Below, one piece after another: positions 16,890 through 26,976 of a stretch of DNA of 64,000 bases. A program made the position numbers and the translations under genes. Source of the stretch: Bacillota bacterium (GTDB lineage: Bacteria; Bacillota_A; Clostridia; Christensenellales; Aristaeellaceae); contig JAEZSP010000070.1 of assembly GCA_023421735.1 (NCBI GenBank), forward strand, positions 124,001-188,000, in the 5' to 3' direction. The first letter of the stretch is position 1. Every line of letters starts with the position of its first letter. The notes under the pieces are model-generated. The model worked only from the letters and a program-made list of their open reading frames with translations, did not search any database and was not told the origin of the DNA.

Positions 16890-16914
16890 GAGAAAAAACA
16901 CAAAGGGTGATCTT

Positions 16915-17877
16915 GTGGCAATCAGCAGAACAAAGGTCGTCATCGTCGGCGCGGGCGCGGTTGGCGCATCGGTGGCGTTTCATCTCGTGATGGGCAATGT
17001 ATGCGACGATCTCGTACTCATCGACATCAACCGCGAAAAGGCATGGGCAGAGGCGACCGACTTGCAGCATGCGTTGGGCTACAGCGGCGTGCGGATGCAC
17101 GTTTCAGATGGAGATTATACGGCTTGCGCCGATGCGGACATCGCGGTGATCGCCGCTGCAACGCCCTATCAGAAGGGACAAACGCGGCTCGACATGGCGG
17201 ATAAAGCGGCGAAAATTCTCGAGAGCGTCGTCCCAAACATCATGAAAAGCGGCTTTTCAGGCATCATCGTCGTGATTACGAATCCGGTGGACGTCATGAC
17301 TTTCCACGCGCTTCGGCTCTCAGGACTGCCCGCCGCAAAAGTCCTCGGCACCGGTACCGCGCTCGACTCCGCGCGCCTCCGGTTTTATCTTGCTGAGGTC
17401 ATGCACGTCGACCCGCTGAGCGTGAGCGCCGTTTGCATGGGCGAACATGGCGACTCGCAGTTTATCCCCTGGAGCCAGGTCACCGTCGGGGGCAAGAAAT
17501 TTCTGGACATCGTGCGCGATAACGCGGATCGGTGGAACGCGGGGGACATCGACGCCATCTCCGAAAATACCCGCATGATGGCAAACCGCATCATGCTTGC
17601 GAAGGGCGCGACCACATTCGGCATCGCCGCAACGACCGTGCAGATCGTGAAGGCCATTTTGCACGACGAAAACAAGGTCATTCCGGTTTCCGCCATGTTG
17701 TCCGGCGAATACGGCGAGCAGGGCATCTATGCGGGCGTACCCGCTGTCCTGTGCAGTTCCGGGATAAAGGAGCTGGTCGAATACCATCTCACGGACGAAG
17801 AAATGGACGCTTTCCACAAATCCGCCGAAATCATCCGCACGCACAGCAATGCGCTTGCAAAGCGTTTGCCCGATTGA
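16915..17877 (+). CDS. ldh: L-lactate dehydrogenase
   Basis: A 320-residue NAD-dependent 2-hydroxyacid dehydrogenase of the LDH/MDH family. The cofactor loop GAGAVG is at residues 12-17, the catalytic His178 is in GEHGDSQF, and a substrate-binding Arg lies in PYQKGQTRLDM. The Gln before that loop (PYQ) is the residue that favours pyruvate over oxaloacetate, so lactate dehydrogenase is preferred to malate dehydrogenase. The GTG at 16915 follows AAAGGGTGA and fits the promoter; a longer frame would start within the promoter. Regenerates NAD+ during fermentation. Confidence 0.88.
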   Translation: MAISRTKVVIVGAGAVGASVAFHLVMGNVCDDLVLIDINREKAWAEATDLQHALGYSGVRMHVSDGDYTACADADIAVIAAATPYQKGQTRLDMADKAAKILESVVPNIMKSGFSGIIVVITNPVDVMTFHALRLSGLPAAKVLGTGTALDSARLRFYLAEVMHVDPLSVSAVCMGEHGDSQFIPWSQVTVGGKKFLDIVRDNADRWNAGDIDAISENTRMMANRIMLAKGATTFGIAATTVQIVKAILHDENKVIPVSAMLSGEYGEQGIYAGVPAVLCSSGIKELVEYHLTDEEMDAFHKSAEIIRTHSNALAKRLPD

Positions 17878-18017
17878 TTGTATATCTATGCAGTTATTCG
17901 TCCAAAAAGGCGTGTTTTATCCCGTTCAAGCGCACACATGTCCGCATGATGCGGAATATCGGTGGTTGTCAGACATTATGCACAGCATAAATTGCACATT
18001 TGAAGACAGAGTGCACA

Positions 18018-18046
18018 TTGAAATGGAATAATAAGTGTGGTATCAT
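18018..18046 (+). promoter_or_regulatory. Promoter of the oligopeptide import/peptidase operon
   Basis: TTGAAA (18018-18023), 17-bp spacer, TATCAT (18041-18046), 83 nt before the binding-protein start. The rest of the 251-bp gap after ldh holds no gene. Confidence 0.7.
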
Positions 18047-18128
18047 TCAATCATTGACACAGCTCCAACGCAGGACGATTGGGCTGTGTCGTCTCAAATC
18101 AACCGGAAAAAAGATATGGAGGGCGAAC

Positions 18129-19727
18129 ATGAAGAAGTTAGCGGCGATCGTACTGACCCTTATGATGCTCACCGCCTGCGTAAGCGGAATCGCCGAATCC
18201 GGCGACACGACCGTTGTGCGAATCGGCCAGTCCTATGACCCCACCACGCTCGATTACGCGGAGGCCAATCTGGACAGCGCCTCCTTCGTGCTCGCGCACA
18301 CCTCGGAAACGCTCATGCGGGTCACCGCCGACGGTTCCTATGAATGCGCTGCCGCCGAATCCTACGATGTCAACGAAGATTCCACCGTCTGGACATTCCA
18401 TCTGCGCCAGGGCCTGACCTATTCCGACGGAACGACGCCCATCACCGCCGATGACTACTACTACGCCGCAACCCGGCTCATCGACCCCGCACAGGGCCAC
18501 GGCAATGCGTCCTTCAAATGGGTCAACGCAGACGCCTATTACGCCGGCACCGCCTCTCTTGAAGATGTGGGCGTAAAGGTCATTGACGACTACACCATCG
18601 AATATACATTCGTTCATCCCGCCTACGAAAGCTCCTTCACCACAAGCTCCATGTATGCCCCGCTCGAACAGTCCTTCGTCGAAGCGGCGGGCGAGACCTT
18701 CGGCACATCGGCCGAGACCTATCTGGGCAACGGCCCCATGATGGTCTCCGAATGGACGTCCGATGCGAGCCTCACGCTCGTGCGCAATCCCTACTATCGC
18801 GATCCCGCTTCCATCTCCATCGACGAAATCGACATCGTGACCGGCGCGGACGGCGACGTTGGAGTGGACATGATGCTCGCGGGCGAACTCGACATCGCGC
18901 CGCTCAAGACCGCGAACCAGATCATGACGTTGCAGGACAGCGGGGCAAGCATCTTCACCTTCACCAACGGCTATTACGTCCTCAACCTCAATCCCGCGGG
19001 CAAGACCGAGGAATCCGGCAAATTCCTTTCGAATGCCAACTTCAGAAAGGCGCTCTCCCTCGCCATCGACCGTGATGCGCTCCATGCCTCCGTGATGTCG
19101 TCCGTGACGCCCGCCAACCGCCTGACCGCGTCGTCCGAATTCGCCTATTCCTACAACCCGGATTACGTCGCCTGGCCGACCACGGCAGACGCAGCCACCG
19201 CCAAGGAATACCTGCAAAAGGCACTGGACGATCTGGGCATGACAGCCGATCAGATTCCGGTGATCGAGCTTCTGTGCTATGAATCCCAGGGATCCATCGA
19301 CATTCTGAGCGCCATTCAGGACATGCTGCGCACCAATCTCGGCATTGAAACGCTCATCAATCCCCAAACCATTCAGGTCATGATCTCGGACGCCATGTCC
19401 GGAAACTACGACCTGTGGCTGGGTGGCAACGGCGTCAGCATACCGGACGCGTGCGACGGCTACCTCGACGGCTTCTACTCCGTCAACTATTCCCCGCTGC
19501 GCGGCTATCAGGATCCGGACTTCGACGCGCTGTATCTGGCCACCGTATCCGCGCCCACGATCGAAGAGCGCATGACAAATTTCGCGGCGACCGAAGCCTA
19601 CTTCTGCGATCAGGTCATGAACATCGTCCTCGGCTGGCAGGATGCTTCCCTTGCCATTTCCGGCAGCTATACCGGATATTACGCGACCGACACCGGAACC
19701 CTGATCCTCCTCTCCCTCACAAAATAA
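18129..19727 (+). CDS. Oligopeptide ABC transporter substrate-binding lipoprotein (OppA/DppA-like)
   Basis: A 532-residue SBP_bac_5-type protein. The N-terminus is a lipoprotein signal (MKKLAAIVLTLMMLTAC, acylated Cys17). The mature part contains family features such as the ETLMRVTADGSYE and WTFHLRQGLTYSDGTTP segments. It would capture peptides outside the membrane and hand them to the permeases encoded next. GGAGGG is 5 nt before ATG 18129; an upstream in-frame start at 18000 lies before the promoter and is rejected. Peptide length preference cannot be read from sequence, but the peptidases downstream argue for peptides rather than nickel or sugars. Confidence 0.92.
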   Translation: MKKLAAIVLTLMMLTACVSGIAESGDTTVVRIGQSYDPTTLDYAEANLDSASFVLAHTSETLMRVTADGSYECAAAESYDVNEDSTVWTFHLRQGLTYSDGTTPITADDYYYAATRLIDPAQGHGNASFKWVNADAYYAGTASLEDVGVKVIDDYTIEYTFVHPAYESSFTTSSMYAPLEQSFVEAAGETFGTSAETYLGNGPMMVSEWTSDASLTLVRNPYYRDPASISIDEIDIVTGADGDVGVDMMLAGELDIAPLKTANQIMTLQDSGASIFTFTNGYYVLNLNPAGKTEESGKFLSNANFRKALSLAIDRDALHASVMSSVTPANRLTASSEFAYSYNPDYVAWPTTADAATAKEYLQKALDDLGMTADQIPVIELLCYESQGSIDILSAIQDMLRTNLGIETLINPQTIQVMISDAMSGNYDLWLGGNGVSIPDACDGYLDGFYSVNYSPLRGYQDPDFDALYLATVSAPTIEERMTNFAATEAYFCDQVMNIVLGWQDASLAISGSYTGYYATDTGTLILLSLTK

Positions 19728-19735
19728 GACCCATC

Positions 19736-19779
19736 GGGCGCCATCCGCCAAAAACGACGGGCGGCGCCCATTTTATTTC
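19736..19779 (+). terminator. Hairpin and T-rich tract between binding-protein and permease genes (attenuator)
   Basis: GGGCGCC (19736-19742) pairs with GGCGCCC (19763-19769), followed by ATTTTATTTCT. It lies inside the operon. A partial terminator or 3'-end stabilising hairpin here would let the binding protein be made in excess over the membrane subunits, as is usual for such importers. Confidence 0.6.
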
Positions 19780-19790
19780 TTGGAGAACAT

Positions 19791-20720
19791 ATGCAAAGAT
19801 ACATTCTCGAAAAAGTGCTCATCGCGCTTGTCACGGTGTTCGTGCTCGCCACGGCGACGTTTTTCCTCCTGCAACTCATTCCCGGAGACCCGTTTTCGAG
19901 CCTCACGGTGAAGGCGGAAGTGCAGGAGCGGCAGCGTGCATACTATGGGCTCGATAAACCGCTGGGCGTCCAGTATCTGACCTATATGAAGAACCTCGTA
20001 CAGGGCGATCTCGGCTGGTCGCTGAAAAAGACGGGGCGCTCCGTTATCGACATCATCCGGGAAGCCTTTCCCGTCTCCGCGCGGTTGGGGCTGTTTTCGC
20101 TGTTCTTCAGCGAAATCATCGGGCTCACCTTCGGCATCCTATGTGCGCAAAACAAAAACAAGTGGCCTGACTACTTCTTTATGCTGGTGGCTGTGCTCGG
20201 CATCGCCATGCCAAGCATGGTACTCGGCCCCCTGATGCGCTATCTGTTCGGCGTCAAGCTCGCCCTTTTGCCCGTTACGGGTTGGGGTTCGCTGCAAAAA
20301 ATGATCATGCCTGCCTTCGTCCTGGGGTTGGGCACCATCGCGGGCAATACCCGCGCCATGCGTGCGTCGATGCTCGGCGTGATGACACAGGACTATGTGA
20401 CGACCGCACGCGCAAAAGGGCTTTCGTCCGCGCAGGTCGTTCTTCGGCACGAATTCAAAAACTCCCTCATTCCCATCGTCACGGGCCTTGGCATGCAGAT
20501 CGCGGGGATCCTGATGGGATCGTTTGTTGTGGAGAGCATGTTTCTAATCCCCGGCCTTGGCCGCTATTTTGTCGATTCGATCACAAATTTGGATTATCCG
20601 CTCATCATGGGACTGACCATCTTCTTCGGTACGTTCCTGGTAACGTTAAACCTTCTGGTAGACGTTCTTTATGGCTTCATCGACCCGCGCATTCGGGAAA
20701 GCAAGAAGGTGAGAAAATGA
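19791..20720 (+). CDS. Peptide ABC transporter permease (OppB/DppB-like)
   Basis: A 309-residue membrane protein with six hydrophobic segments and the binding-protein-dependent transport EAA loop (RAKGLSSAQVVLRHEFKNSLIP near residue 205). The N-terminus has the OppB-type start (ILEKVLIALVTVFVLATATFFLLQLIPGDPF split across helix 1). TTGGAG precedes the ATG. Its stop overlaps the next permease start (ATGA at 20717-20720). Forms the membrane channel with the next gene product. Confidence 0.92.
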   Translation: MQRYILEKVLIALVTVFVLATATFFLLQLIPGDPFSSLTVKAEVQERQRAYYGLDKPLGVQYLTYMKNLVQGDLGWSLKKTGRSVIDIIREAFPVSARLGLFSLFFSEIIGLTFGILCAQNKNKWPDYFFMLVAVLGIAMPSMVLGPLMRYLFGVKLALLPVTGWGSLQKMIMPAFVLGLGTIAGNTRAMRASMLGVMTQDYVTTARAKGLSSAQVVLRHEFKNSLIPIVTGLGMQIAGILMGSFVVESMFLIPGLGRYFVDSITNLDYPLIMGLTIFFGTFLVTLNLLVDVLYGFIDPRIRESKKVRK

Positions 20721-21646
20721 CGCAACGAGAAACATTCGCGCCTGATGCGTTTGAGCCGGCAACCCGTGCGGCATATCAGGATCCGGCGTCGAGCCGGAAA
20801 AAGACCACCTATTGGAAGGATGTCTGGCGCAGCTTCAAAAAGAACAAGGCGGCCGTCGCGAGTCTATTTGTGGTCTCCATCCTCATTTTCTTCGTGCTGT
20901 TCGGGCCGCTGATGAACAAATTCGACTATCGGACAAATGATTATACGGCCATCAACGAGACGCCAAACGCCGTTCATTGGTTTGGAACCGATACCATGGG
21001 GCGCGACATCTGGACGCGCGTATGGCAGGGCGGGCGCATCTCGCTCTTGATCGCCGTGCTCGCAACGCTGTTTCCGGAAGGAATCGGCATGCTGATCGGC
21101 GGCATTTCCGGCTATTTCGGCGGAAAGGTCGATATGCTCATCATGCGCACGATCGACGTGCTGGTCGGCATCCCGAGTCTCATCTATATGATCCTATTGA
21201 TGCTGGTCTTCGGGAGCGGAAGTGTCATGACGCTCATCATCGCCATTTCGATCACGGGCTGGATGGGCTCTGCGCGGTCGACGCGCGGGTTGGTTTTGCA
21301 GCTGAAAAACCTCGATTTTGTCGTTGCGTCGGAAACTTTGGGCGCGCGACCGATGCACGTCATCTGGAAGCGGCTCATACCCAACACGCTTGGCATCCGC
21401 GTGGTCTCGATCACCATGTCCATCCCCGGCGCGATTTTCTACGAGGCATTTTTGAGTTACATCGGGCTTGGCGTTACCCCGCCCACGCCTAGTTGGGGCC
21501 AGCTCATCAAGGCGGCGGGCGAAAATTTTCGCTATTATCCGTATCAGTTCATCATCCCCTGCCTCATGGTGGGCATCACCATGCTGTCATTCAATCTCAT
21601 CGGCGACGGGTTGCGCGATGCGCTTGACCCGAAGCTGCGGACGTGA
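20717..21646 (+). CDS. Peptide ABC transporter permease (OppC/DppC-like)
   Basis: A 309-residue second permease. A charged cytosolic N-terminus (KKTTYWKDVWRSFKKNK) precedes the first helix, and the OppC-type motif FGTDTMGRDIWTR follows near residue 89. The EAA loop (SETLGARPMHVIWKRLIPN) is near residue 210. The start at 20717 uses the ATGA overlap; an open frame continues upstream inside the previous gene but has no supporting signal. Confidence 0.92.
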   Translation: MTQRETFAPDAFEPATRAAYQDPASSRKKTTYWKDVWRSFKKNKAAVASLFVVSILIFFVLFGPLMNKFDYRTNDYTAINETPNAVHWFGTDTMGRDIWTRVWQGGRISLLIAVLATLFPEGIGMLIGGISGYFGGKVDMLIMRTIDVLVGIPSLIYMILLMLVFGSGSVMTLIIAISITGWMGSARSTRGLVLQLKNLDFVVASETLGARPMHVIWKRLIPNTLGIRVVSITMSIPGAIFYEAFLSYIGLGVTPPTPSWGQLIKAAGENFRYYPYQFIIPCLMVGITMLSFNLIGDGLRDALDPKLRT

Positions 21647-21654
21647 GGTGCGAC

Positions 21655-22680
21655 ATGCGTGAGGTAATCCTCGAAGTCAAGGACCTTGTGGTCACTTTTG
21701 ACATGTATCAGGGCAGCGTGCAGGCCGTGCGCGGCGTGTCATGGCACCTGGGTAAAAAAGAAACCATCGGCATCGTGGGCGAATCCGGCTGCGGCAAGTC
21801 GGTTACGATCAAGACGGCACTCGGCCTGAACCCCAAAAGGAACGGCAGCGTTAAATCCGGCCAGGTGCTCCTGCAGGGAAAGGACATCCTTTCCGCAACC
21901 GATCGGGAAATCCGCGACATCATGGGCAACAAGATGTCCATCATCTTTCAGGACCCCTTCACCTACCTCAATCCCACCATGACCGTCGGAAAACAGATCA
22001 TGGAGGCCTATCTGCGCCACCACAGGGCCACAAAGGCGGAGGCACGCGCACGGGCCATTGACATGCTGCGGCTTATCTCGCTCCCGAATCCGGAAGAAAA
22101 CCTCAGGCGCTATCCGCATCAGCTTTCGGGCGGCATGCGCCAGCGCATCATGATCTCCATGGCGCTCATCTGCGGCCCTATGGTGCTCTTTGCGGACGAG
22201 CCGACCACCGCGCTCGACGTGACCATACAGGCCCAAATCGTCGACCTGATGAACTCGCTCAAGGACAAAATTGACACGTCCATCGTCCTCATCACGCACG
22301 ATATGGGCGTCGTCGCCAATATGGCCGACCGCATCTATGTGATGTACGCGGGACAAATCGTCGAGCACGGCGACGCGGACGCCATTTTCCATCACCCGCG
22401 CCACCCCTATACCTGGGGGCTGCTCGACAGCGTGCCGCGCCTGGACCGAAAGACAGCGTCGGAGCTGCACTCCATTCCCGGCATGCCCCCCGACCTGATC
22501 GCGCCGCCGCCGGGCTGCGCGTTCGCGCCGCGCTGCCGATTTGCCATGAACATCTGCTCCGCACGCACGCCGCAGAAAATCGATTTGGACGAAGCCGGTC
22601 ATTTTGCGGCTTGTTGGCTGTGCCACCCGGAGCGTGTGGCGCAATATGGTGCGGTAAGGAGGCCTGAGACGAATGGCTAA
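21655..22680 (+). CDS. Peptide ABC transporter ATP-binding protein (OppD/DppD-like)
   Basis: A 341-residue ATPase: Walker [10 protein letters not shown] near residue 42, signature LSGGMRQR near 157, Walker B LFADEPTTALD near 180, and the C-terminal oligopeptide-family segment with spaced cysteines (CAFAPRCRFAMNIC near 288). ATG 21655 is preferred over an in-frame GTG at 21643 that overlaps the upstream stop. The gene overlaps the next by 8 nt. Confidence 0.93.
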   Translation: MREVILEVKDLVVTFDMYQGSVQAVRGVSWHLGKKETIGIVGESGCGKSVTIKTALGLNPKRNGSVKSGQVLLQGKDILSATDREIRDIMGNKMSIIFQDPFTYLNPTMTVGKQIMEAYLRHHRATKAEARARAIDMLRLISLPNPEENLRRYPHQLSGGMRQRIMISMALICGPMVLFADEPTTALDVTIQAQIVDLMNSLKDKIDTSIVLITHDMGVVANMADRIYVMYAGQIVEHGDADAIFHHPRHPYTWGLLDSVPRLDRKTASELHSIPGMPPDLIAPPPGCAFAPRCRFAMNICSARTPQKIDLDEAGHFAACWLCHPERVAQYGAVRRPETNG

Positions 22681-23635
22681 ACCCCTGCTGGAACTCAAAA
22701 ACGTCTCCACGCACTTCAAGGTACCGCGCGGGACACTCAAGGCGGTCAATTCCGTCAGCCTCACGATTGAGCCCGGCGAAACGCTCGGCCTCGTGGGCGA
22801 GTCCGGATGCGGAAAATCGACGCTCGGAAAAACCATACTGCGGCTCTATCGCCCGGAAACGGGCGAGGTGCTCTTCGAAGGCGAAAACGTGTGGCAGTAT
22901 GGCAGAAAACAGCGACGCAACTACACCCAGAATGTGCAGATGATCTTTCAGGATCCCTATGCGTGCCTCGATCCGCTGTCCGTCGTTGGCGACACGGTGG
23001 CCGAGGGCATGGACATTCACAGGATGAATGAGAACCGGGCGGCGCGCGGACAGGAAATCATGCGGCTCCTTCACCAAGTTGGCCTCAACGAGAGCCATGT
23101 CGACCGCTTTCCCCATGAATTTTCAGGCGGGCAGCGGCAAAGGATCGGCATCGCGCGCGCGCTGGCGGTGAAGCCAAAGCTGATCGTGTGCGACGAGCCC
23201 ATTTCGGCGCTTGACGTTTCGATTCAGGCGCAGGTCGTGAATCTGTTAAAAAGGCTTCAACGCGAAATGGCGCTTTCCTATTTGTTTATCACGCACGATC
23301 TTTCGATGGTACGACAGATTTCAAACCGCATTGCGGTGATGTATCTGGGTTCCATCGTCGAAATTGCGGACAGCGAGGATATCTACCTCAAAAACAGACA
23401 TCCGTATACCCGCGCGCTCCTATCAGCCATTCCGATCGCCGACCCAGCCGTCGAGCGCGCGCGCGCACGAATCACGCTCACAGGCGACGTGCCGAGCCCG
23501 GTCAATCTGCCGGAGGGCTGTCATTTTGCGGGGCGATGCCCCTACGCGGACGATACCTGCCGACGCGTCGCGCCGGAACTGCGACTATTCGAGGCGGGAC
23601 ACCAGGTGGCCTGCCATAAAGCAGAATCCATGTAA
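22673..23635 (+). CDS. Peptide ABC transporter ATP-binding protein (OppF/DppF-like)
   Basis: A 320-residue partner ATPase: Walker [10 protein letters not shown] near residue 43, signature FSGGQRQR near 150, Walker [10 protein letters not shown] near 175, and a second oligopeptide-family C-terminal Cys segment ([14 protein letters not shown]). With the previous gene it completes a five-subunit peptide importer. It is followed after 12 nt by the first peptidase gene, which starts with AAGGAGG, so import and hydrolysis are probably co-expressed. Confidence 0.93.
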   Translation: MAKPLLELKNVSTHFKVPRGTLKAVNSVSLTIEPGETLGLVGESGCGKSTLGKTILRLYRPETGEVLFEGENVWQYGRKQRRNYTQNVQMIFQDPYACLDPLSVVGDTVAEGMDIHRMNENRAARGQEIMRLLHQVGLNESHVDRFPHEFSGGQRQRIGIARALAVKPKLIVCDEPISALDVSIQAQVVNLLKRLQREMALSYLFITHDLSMVRQISNRIAVMYLGSIVEIADSEDIYLKNRHPYTRALLSAIPIADPAVERARARITLTGDVPSPVNLPEGCHFAGRCPYADDTCRRVAPELRLFEAGHQVACHKAESM

Positions 23636-23647
23636 GGAGGAAGGCAT

Positions 23648-24970
23648 ATGCGCGTTTTGCCCGGAGGAGCGGACACCCTGCATGCCCAAGCCGTCCTGCC
23701 CGATTTCCGCGCGCTTTGTGAGGAAATCCTGCTCGGCGAGGATCACCCAGAGGCAAGCGTCGTCGGGTTTTCCTATCTGAAAAATGGCGGCGCGGCAAAC
23801 CGCCCCGTGCTGTTCGCATTCAACGGCGGCCCCGGCTCGTCGAGCCTGTGGCAGCACATCGGTTTTCTGGCGCCGTGGCGAGTCCATCTGACCGATCCGG
23901 TCGATCCCTCTCCCCTGCCGCCCTACGGAATCGAGGAAAACCCGCACAGCCCGCTGGACGTCTGCGATATTGTGCTCATCGACCCGCCGGGCACGGGGTA
24001 TGCCAGGCTTCTCGATCCCGCAAAGGGAGAGACGTATTTCAATGTGGACGGCGACGCGCGCGCCATCGCGCTCTTTATCAAGGATTGGCTGATCCGGCAC
24101 GATCGGGTCAATGCCCCGCGCTATCTTGCGGGCGAAAGTTACGGCACCTATCGCATGCCCTATGTCGTGCGCGAGCTGATGGGCGGGCCGATGACGGCGG
24201 GACACACGCTCGAGGGTTTCTCGGTCAACGGCCTCTTCATGCTTGGGCTTGCGTTTCTGAATGCGCCGCCCTTCCCTGCCGCCGCCATACATCTCCCCGC
24301 ATACGCATGCGTAAACCATTACCACAATCCGGCGGGGAAGCCGCCGTTGTGTGAATGGAAGGAGCAGGCTTATGCCTTCGCGGGCGAATACCTGCATGCG
24401 TTTTTCTACGGGGACGCTGCGCGGCTGGAGAGCGAATTCCGGCATTATTCGGGCGTGCCGAGCGCAGAAGTGGAACGCTTTTCCAAAGCGCTCCTTGCGG
24501 ACAGGGGGCTGGACGTCGGCATATACGACGCCCGCTACACCATGCCGCACGCGGAAATGGGCGATCCGGTTGCGGATGATCCCGCAATGGGCAAGTATAC
24601 CGTTCCATTCGTCGGCGCATGGGAAACACAAATGAAGCAAAAGCTCGGCATCGAAACGGCGCGCGATTACCGTGCGATCGATTTTACGGTCAACGGCCGC
24701 TGGCAATACGAATCCCAATTTGGCATGAAGCCGGACGAATGCCTGAAGCTCGCGCTCAGACGCAATCGGGACATGAAGGTACTGATTGGAACCGGTGTAT
24801 ACGACCTGCAAACCGACATCGGCAACGCGCGGTATGTCGCCGCGCATCTCGGTTTTTCGGATCGGGTCCTGGTGCGCGAATACGAATCCGGGCACATGCC
24901 CTACATCGGTGAAGAAAGTGCGGCGGCGCTCGCAAAGGATATCAGGAATCTGATCGGAGAGAAGCTATGA
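23648..24970 (+). CDS. Serine carboxypeptidase-like hydrolase, peptidase family S10 (copy 1)
   Basis: A 440-residue alpha/beta hydrolase with S10 hallmarks. The oxyanion segment FNGGPGSSS lies near residue 58, the nucleophile elbow GESYG holds Ser164, and a probable Asp386 (GVYD) and His416 (ESGHMP) complete the triad. S10 enzymes remove C-terminal residues from peptides. It has no signal peptide, unlike the secreted or vacuolar eukaryotic enzymes, so it should act on imported peptides in the cytosol. Its TGA overlaps the start of the S9 peptidase (ATGA). Confidence 0.87.
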   Translation: MRVLPGGADTLHAQAVLPDFRALCEEILLGEDHPEASVVGFSYLKNGGAANRPVLFAFNGGPGSSSLWQHIGFLAPWRVHLTDPVDPSPLPPYGIEENPHSPLDVCDIVLIDPPGTGYARLLDPAKGETYFNVDGDARAIALFIKDWLIRHDRVNAPRYLAGESYGTYRMPYVVRELMGGPMTAGHTLEGFSVNGLFMLGLAFLNAPPFPAAAIHLPAYACVNHYHNPAGKPPLCEWKEQAYAFAGEYLHAFFYGDAARLESEFRHYSGVPSAEVERFSKALLADRGLDVGIYDARYTMPHAEMGDPVADDPAMGKYTVPFVGAWETQMKQKLGIETARDYRAIDFTVNGRWQYESQFGMKPDECLKLALRRNRDMKVLIGTGVYDLQTDIGNARYVAAHLGFSDRVLVREYESGHMPYIGEESAAALAKDIRNLIGEKL

Positions 24971-26976
24971 AGAAAAAGCTGGATTACGAAAATCTGCGGG
25001 ACGTCGTGTGGATCTCCGACGCGCAGATGTCGCCCGACGGCGCCTACGCGGCGTATGTCCGCGCGGTTCCCGACAAAAGAACGGGAAAGAATCTGCACAC
25101 TGTGCGCGAGTTCGCAATCGATGCGCCCGCGCCCGCCCCGATTTCCCGGGAAACGAAGGCGCAGACAAAACCCGCTTATTCGCCCGACGGGCGCTTTCTC
25201 GCGTTTTTGTCAGACGACGCGCATTTTAACCGCCTGTGGGTGAAGGATCGCGCGACGGGCACGGAGTCATCCGTTCTCGCTGCGCGGTATGGCATTTCGG
25301 ATTACGCATGGAGTCCGGACGGCAAATCCATCGCATTTGTGACGAAGTTCTTCCCCGAAAAGAAGGACGAGGACATGTTTGCCGAGATGACCGATGCGGC
25401 GTACGCACGTTCTCTCGACGAAAAAAAGAACGCCCCGCGCATCGCCGAAAACCTCATCTACAAATTCGACGATTCGTTTGGCTTCATTGAAAAAAGCCGC
25501 GCGGTGATCGGCATACTGGATCTCGAAACGCACACCCATCGCGTCATTTCACCCCTCGAATTCCCCTGCTATACCCCTTCGTGGTCGGATGACGGGAAAT
25601 ACATCTTCTATTACACCCGCCCGTACACGCACGCGGAGGAAACGAACGCCGAGATCGAACGGTTTGAAGTCGCAACCGGAGCAATCGTCCGGCTCGCACA
25701 CGCGGCGCCCGTCATGATGGAACTGCCGATGCTCGACGGCGGCGACGGCACCGCGCTGTTCATCGGGTTTCACATGTACGACAAATCCTGGCAGTCGGAG
25801 CCGTATGTCGCGGCGGAAAAGGACGCGCCGGAAAAGAGCCTCTTCCCCGAAGGGGCAGAATGCCAAGGCGTCGGCGCGCTGATCTCCGGCGACAACCATA
25901 TGGGCGATGCCGGCCCGCGCTTCCGCAAGGCCAAGGATGGGAGACTTTACTTTATCGCCGTTTACAACGGGGACACCAACGTCTACCATCTTGCGGGCGA
26001 TCGCGTTAATCAAATCATGGGGGGCACGGGCTGCGTAACCGGCATGTGTGCGCCCATCAACGGGCGAATGCTGATCCTCAAGAGCAATTACGACCGCCCG
26101 CGCGAGCTTTTTCTGGTTGACATCGAGACAGGCGCGGAAAAACGTCTCACCGATGAAAATGCTTGGGTTGAAGACTACGCATTCATCAAACCCGCGCCCC
26201 TGTCGATTCCGGCCGGCGAAAGCGATCAGGTCAGCGGTTGGGTCGTCATGCCGGAGACGGAAAGCTGCCCGTGCGTGCTCGACATTCACGGCGGCCCGGA
26301 ATCCTTCTTCGCGCGCGACGGCTTCTGGTTTGAAACGCAGGTCATGGCGGCAAAGGGAATGGCGGTTGCCTATTGCGATCCGCGCGGCAGCTTTGGCTAT
26401 GGCATGGGTCACATGCGCTCGGGACTCGCGTTCGGGCAGGCCGCGGTCGACGACTTTATGGCATTTATGGATGCCGCCATCGAAAAATACCCGGCGATCG
26501 ACAGCGACCGCCTCGGCGTCACGGGCGGGAGCTATGGCGGATACATGACCAACAAGCTCACCATCGTGACCGACCGCTTCCGCGCCGCCGCCGCGCAACG
26601 CACATTCGTCGATCCTGCTACCTCCTACGGCACGGGCGACATGGGCTTTATAACCGGAAGCAAGCAGACGGATTTTAAGAAATACATGCTGGATCGCGCG
26701 CGCGACAGCATTTTGCGCGACGTTCAAAAGATCAATGCGGCGACACTGATGCTCCACGGCGAGGTCGATTACCGATGCGGTGTGGAACAGGGCGATCAGG
26801 TATTTACGCTTTTACGGGCATTGCGGCCCGAGATACCGGCACGGCTTGTCATTTTCCCGGGTGAGAATCATAACGTGTCGCGCGAAGGATTGATGCACAA
26901 TCAGATCGCGCACATGCGGGAAATGTCCGAATGGATGCTTTTGCATCTGGCAAAGGAGGCGCTGAAAAATGGATAG
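24967..26976 (+). CDS. Prolyl-oligopeptidase-family serine peptidase, S9 (copy 1)
   Basis: A 669-residue two-domain peptidase: an N-terminal beta-propeller of about 400 residues, then an alpha/beta hydrolase with nucleophile Ser522 in GGSYGGYM, Asp601 (EVDY) and His635 (ENHN). The layout is that of acylaminoacyl-peptidase and dipeptidyl-peptidase relatives, which act only on short peptides that can enter the propeller. No signal peptide. It overlaps the genes on both sides (4 and 8 nt), so it is translated with them. Confidence 0.9.
   Translation: MKKKLDYENLRDVVWISDAQMSPDGAYAAYVRAVPDKRTGKNLHTVREFAIDAPAPAPISRETKAQTKPAYSPDGRFLAFLSDDAHFNRLWVKDRATGTESSVLAARYGISDYAWSPDGKSIAFVTKFFPEKKDEDMFAEMTDAAYARSLDEKKNAPRIAENLIYKFDDSFGFIEKSRAVIGILDLETHTHRVISPLEFPCYTPSWSDDGKYIFYYTRPYTHAEETNAEIERFEVATGAIVRLAHAAPVMMELPMLDGGDGTALFIGFHMYDKSWQSEPYVAAEKDAPEKSLFPEGAECQGVGALISGDNHMGDAGPRFRKAKDGRLYFIAVYNGDTNVYHLAGDRVNQIMGGTGCVTGMCAPINGRMLILKSNYDRPRELFLVDIETGAEKRLTDENAWVEDYAFIKPAPLSIPAGESDQVSGWVVMPETESCPCVLDIHGGPESFFARDGFWFETQVMAAKGMAVAYCDPRGSFGYGMGHMRSGLAFGQAAVDDFMAFMDAAIEKYPAIDSDRLGVTGGSYGGYMTNKLTIVTDRFRAAAAQRTFVDPATSYGTGDMGFITGSKQTDFKKYMLDRARDSILRDVQKINAATLMLHGEVDYRCGVEQGDQVFTLLRALRPEIPARLVIFPGENHNVSREGLMHNQIAHMREMSEWMLLHLAKEALKNG

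Noticed and set aside
20282..20716. A 5' extension of the OppC-like gene.
   Set aside because: It lies inside the OppB-like gene in another frame; the ATGA overlap at 20717 and family length fix the start.
18129..23635. Reading the ABC importer as a nickel or sugar transporter.
   Set aside because: The family can carry nickel or oligosaccharides, but six peptidases follow directly in the same operon and no urease, hydrogenase or glycosidase gene is present.
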